Assembly: GCA_018058125.1 (NCBI GenBank)
Contig: JAGPCH010000114.1
Span: 1 to 5,958, forward strand
Length of the DNA: 5,958 bases
Direction of reading: 5' to 3'
From: Ignavibacteria bacterium
GTDB lineage: Bacteria; Bacteroidota; Ignavibacteria; Tepidaquicellales; Tepidaquicellaceae
Each line of letters starts with the position of its first letter. Positions within the stretch are counted from its first letter, which is position 1. Positions 3,189-5,958 of the stretch are shown here, in pieces. Both the position numbers and the translations under genes were made by a program. The notes under the pieces are model-generated. The model did not search any database. It had not been told where the DNA came from and worked only from the letters and a program-made list of their open reading frames with translations.

Positions 3189-5958
3189 ATGAAAATTAAC
3201 AGAGTTTTTGTAAGCAAAGGCAAGACAGCCTTTGACCAGATCGAGTTTGATACACGGTCATCAGTAATAAGAAACCCCGATGGTTCCATAGTTTTTGAAA
3301 TGAACGAGATAAAGGTACCGGGTCACTGGTCGCAGGTCGCGACTGACATATTAGCTCAGAAATATTTTCGAAAAGCAGGCATACCAGTTTTCCTTAAGAA
3401 AGCAGAAGAAGAAGGCGTACCGGAATGGCTGCAGAGAAACGAACCCGATGAAGAGAGATTATCTAAAATAATTGAAGAAGAAAGATATACTTCAGAGAAA
3501 GATTCGACACAGGTATTTACTCGCCTTGCAGGATGCTGGACATACTGGGGCTGGAAACATAAATATTTTGATAAGGAAGAAGATGCAAAGAATTTTTATG
3601 AAGAACTTTGCTACATGCTGGCTATGCAGTTTGCAGCTCCGAATTCTCCGCAATGGTTCAACACAGGACTCAACTGGGCTTACGGTATAACAGGTCCATC
3701 TCAGGGACATTATTACATTGATCCGGATACAGAAAAACTTTCAACTTCAAAGGACGCTTATACACATCCGCAACCCCATGCGTGCGCTCTTGGAAGTACA
3801 AAGATTTTTACCGACAAAGGAATTTATTCCATTGAGGAAATTGTAGAAAATAATTTAACGGATTTAAAAGTATATGACGGACAGGAGTTTGTAAAACTTA
3901 TTGCTGTCAAAAATAACGGCATAAAGAGTGTTCATCGCGCTAAATTAAAAAACGGAAATTTCATTGAATTCACTGATGACCATCTTATCTACTCATCCGA
4001 AAAGAGATTGAAAGACGGCGGAAATTATCAATGGAATGAACTTAAGACTATACTTGGAAAGAAAGTTCAGCAGTATGCTTTAAAAAATGAATTGATGAAT
4101 GAGGAAATACTGGAAGAGGTTTTACAGAAAGCCAACAGTAATGAAATAAATTTCAAAAAAACTCTTTCGGATCTTGGAGTGATAACTGAGTCGGAAGATT
4201 CGAATGAAAATAATATTGAAGACAAGCTCAAACTCGATAAAGCTGCGCTTGCAGGCTGGATATTAGGCGACGGTTATTACGGTAAATACAACCGTAATCA
4301 GAAGACAACAATGTTCGGTGCTATTACAATAAACGATGATGAGTATAATTATGTAACTGAGCTTTTTGAAAATATATTCGGTACTTACAAAACAGTGGTT
4401 AAGAGAAACATTAATGATCTGTACAGAATAGTAAAATTTGATTCTAAAGTTGCTGATGAGTATGTAAATGAATATGAGCTTAATGTAAATTCATCAACAG
4501 CGAAAGTACCTGAAGTTATTTTCAAATCTTCAGCAAAAGAAAAATCCATTTTCTTAAAGAGTCTTTTTCAGGCTGACGGATGTGTAAGGATCAGAAATGA
4601 AGAAGGAAGAAATTCGGGCGACATAGTGCTTAGCACAATTTCTGAAGAGCTTGCTCACGATGTACAGATGCTTTTGTTGAGTCTCGGTATTTATTCTAAT
4701 GTTACCGAATGCAATGACGCAAGAGATAACAGGAAAATGCTTTATATGCTGAGCATTTCATATTACTCTGAAAGAAAAAAGTTTGAGAATAAGATTAGTT
4801 TTGTTTCATCTGATAAAATTGAAAAGCTCAGATCACTGAATGAAAACATCTCAGGTAAAACTAAATCAGAGCTTTCTGAGGAAACAGTAGTTTCAATTGA
4901 TTATATGAGCGATGAAATTGTATATGACATTCAGACAGCATCAGAAAAGTTTCTTGCAAACGGTGTAGTTGTACATAACTGTTTCATCCAGTCGCTGTCA
5001 GACGATCTTGTAAATGAAGGCGGTATAATGGATCTATGGGTTCGCGAGGCGAGATTATTTAAATACGGTTCGGGAACAGGTTCCAATTTTTCAAACGTAC
5101 GCGGATCAAACGAATCTTTAAGCGGAGGCGGAAGATCTTCCGGCTTAATGTCATTCCTTAAAATAGGTGACAGAAGCGCAGGCGCAATTAAATCCGGCGG
5201 TACGACAAGGCGCGCGGCGAAGATGGTAACGCTTGATCTTGATCATCCCGATATTGAAGAATATGTAAACTGGAAAGTGGTCGAAGAGCAGAAAGTTGCA
5301 GCTCTCGTAGCCGGTTCTAAAATTTTAAATTATCATCTCAATAAAATAATCAAAGCATGTTTCAACTCTCATCCTGAGAATGACGGTTTTGACAGAAAGA
5401 CAAACAAACAGCTTGCTCAGGCAATACACGAAGCAAGAAAAGTGAGCACTCCGGAAAATTATATCGAGAGGGTCATTCAACTGGCAAAACTCGGATTTAA
5501 GGAAATTGAATTTCCTGAATATAATACTGACTGGAATTCGGAAGCTTATGTAACTGTATCCGGACAAAACTCCAACAACAGTGTGCGCGCAACAAATGAA
5601 TTCATGGAATCGGTTTTAGATGATAAGGACTGGAATCTGTACTGGCGTACTGAATTAAAAAAAGCGAATACTGAAAAGAGATCTCCAAAAGCGTGCAAGA
5701 CAATGAAAGCGCGCGACCTCTGGGAGCAGATAGCATACTCGGCATGGTCATCAGCGGATCCGGGAATACAGTTTCACGATACGATCAATGACTGGCATAC
5801 ATGTCCTCAGGGCGGAGAGATCAAAGCATCCAATCCATGTTCGGAATATATGTTCCTCGATGACACTGCATGCAACCTCGCATCGCTTAATCTTGTGAAA
5901 TTTTATGACTTTGAAAAAAATAAATTTGAGATAGCAAAATACAGACATGCATCACGTC
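3189..5958 (+). CDS. nrdJ: Adenosylcobalamin-dependent class II ribonucleotide reductase, intein-containing precursor, 3' end cut by window
   Basis: The enzyme reduces ribonucleotides to deoxyribonucleotides in the cytoplasm, using adenosylcobalamin to generate a thiyl radical, so it needs no oxygen and no separate radical subunit. The frame stays open for 923 codons to the window edge. The N-extein (residues 1-198) starts with MKINRVF and has the class II N-terminal region, including WSQVATDILAQKYF and APNSPQWFNTGL. An intein occupies residues 199-597. The C-extein resumes with CFIQSLSDDLVNEGG, then YGSGTGSNFS (substrate/phosphate region), SGGGRSSGLMSFLKIGDR and GGTTRRAAKMV. The NPCSE cysteine, precursor residue 884, is the expected thiyl radical site. 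Cysteine 895, eleven residues on, and cysteine 598 at the intein junction are the expected redox pair, with the same spacing as C322/C333 and C134 of Thermotoga NrdJ. No N-terminal ATP-cone is seen. The ATG at 3189 is chosen because the family's N terminus begins there; it lacks a Shine-Dalgarno and directly follows an ATG-TAA. The missing 3' part should carry the rest of the barrel and the C-terminal cysteines. Confidence 0.96.
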   Translation, partial: MKINRVFVSKGKTAFDQIEFDTRSSVIRNPDGSIVFEMNEIKVPGHWSQVATDILAQKYFRKAGIPVFLKKAEEEGVPEWLQRNEPDEERLSKIIEEERYTSEKDSTQVFTRLAGCWTYWGWKHKYFDKEEDAKNFYEELCYMLAMQFAAPNSPQWFNTGLNWAYGITGPSQGHYYIDPDTEKLSTSKDAYTHPQPHACALGSTKIFTDKGIYSIEEIVENNLTDLKVYDGQEFVKLIAVKNNGIKSVHRAKLKNGNFIEFTDDHLIYSSEKRLKDGGNYQWNELKTILGKKVQQYALKNELMNEEILEEVLQKANSNEINFKKTLSDLGVITESEDSNENNIEDKLKLDKAALAGWILGDGYYGKYNRNQKTTMFGAITINDDEYNYVTELFENIFGTYKTVVKRNINDLYRIVKFDSKVADEYVNEYELNVNSSTAKVPEVIFKSSAKEKSIFLKSLFQADGCVRIRNEEGRNSGDIVLSTISEELAHDVQMLLLSLGIYSNVTECNDARDNRKMLYMLSISYYSERKKFENKISFVSSDKIEKLRSLNENISGKTKSELSEETVVSIDYMSDEIVYDIQTASEKFLANGVVVHNCFIQSLSDDLVNEGGIMDLWVREARLFKYGSGTGSNFSNVRGSNESLSGGGRSSGLMSFLKIGDRSAGAIKSGGTTRRAAKMVTLDLDHPDIEEYVNWKVVEEQKVAALVAGSKILNYHLNKIIKACFNSHPENDGFDRKTNKQLAQAIHEARKVSTPENYIERVIQLAKLGFKEIEFPEYNTDWNSEAYVTVSGQNSNNSVRATNEFMESVLDDKDWNLYWRTELKKANTEKRSPKACKTMKARDLWEQIAYSAWSSADPGIQFHDTINDWHTCPQGGEIKASNPCSEYMFLDDTACNLASLNLVKFYDFEKNKFEIAKYRHASR
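3783..4979 (+). mobile_element. Intein with LAGLIDADG homing endonuclease inside NrdJ (399 aa)
   Basis: An in-frame protein-splicing element that excises itself from the reductase precursor and joins the exteins. Splicing residues are visible: Cys1 opening block A (CALGSTKIFTDKG), block B with T64-D-D-H67, a W-N-E-L-K-T-I-L-G stretch typical of the Hint fold, block F VYDIQT, block G ending VVHN with penultimate His398 and Asn399, and Cys at +1. Two dodecapeptide motifs, LAGWILGDG (intein residues 156-164) and LKSLFQADG (258-266), both keep the catalytic Asp, so the endonuclease looks intact and could home into intein-free nrdJ alleles. The usual block F histidine appears to be Glu or Lys (SEKFLANG), a variation that may be tolerated. 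Hand count gives about 34% G+C over the intein against about 42% for the following extein. Boundaries rest on the family's uninterrupted PHACFIQ motif and are secure to the residue. Confidence 0.96.

Noticed and set aside
3472..3710. Overlapping short open frames on both strands within nrdJ, and others at 5325-5567 (-) and 5751-5948 (-)
   Set aside because: They overlap the confirmed reductase frame, which carries conserved motifs throughout.
3189..5958. Two separate genes flanking an insertion, i.e. nrdJ disrupted by a mobile element
   Set aside because: The frame is continuous through both junctions, and the insertion has complete intein splicing blocks, so it is spliced out of the protein and does not break the gene.

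Overview
The window looks like chromosome from a low-GC bacterium of the FCB group (Bacteroidota, Ignavibacteriota or relatives). This is an inference from three things: none of the three gene starts has a convincing Shine-Dalgarno sequence, the spacers are extremely A/T-rich, and the three proteins resemble families I associate with that group. No rRNA, tRNA, CRISPR array or insertion sequence is visible. All supported genes are on the + strand.

Layout: (1) 1-134, an A/T-rich leader ending in a perfect 12-bp tandem duplication just before the first start codon. (2) 135-596, a small 153-residue acidic, helical, TerB-like protein of unknown role, followed by a strong intrinsic terminator at 624-659. 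(3) 679-2775, a membrane-anchored, exported seven-heme c-type cytochrome fused to a C-terminal TPR domain. (4) 2776-3188, a 413-bp spacer of roughly 19% G+C with no gene, holding short direct and inverted repeats and probably the promoter of the next gene. (5) 3189-5958, the 5' part of nrdJ, the adenosylcobalamin-dependent (class II) ribonucleotide reductase, cut off by the window edge and interrupted in frame by a complete 399-residue intein (3783-4979) carrying a LAGLIDADG homing endonuclease.

The most notable element is the intein. It sits directly before the conserved cysteine of the PHA-CFIQ motif, so the residue needed for splicing (C-extein +1) is also a catalytic redox cysteine of the reductase. 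The precursor cannot be an active reductase until the intein leaves. All expected splicing residues except a block F histidine, and both endonuclease acidic residues, are present. By hand count the intein is about 34% G+C against about 42% for the following extein, consistent with later acquisition.

The three genes do not form an obvious pathway. The terminator after the first gene and the long spacer before nrdJ suggest three separate transcription units. The reductase makes deoxynucleotides without needing oxygen, and the multiheme cytochrome points to extracytoplasmic electron transfer. Together they are compatible with, but do not prove, an anaerobic or facultative lifestyle.
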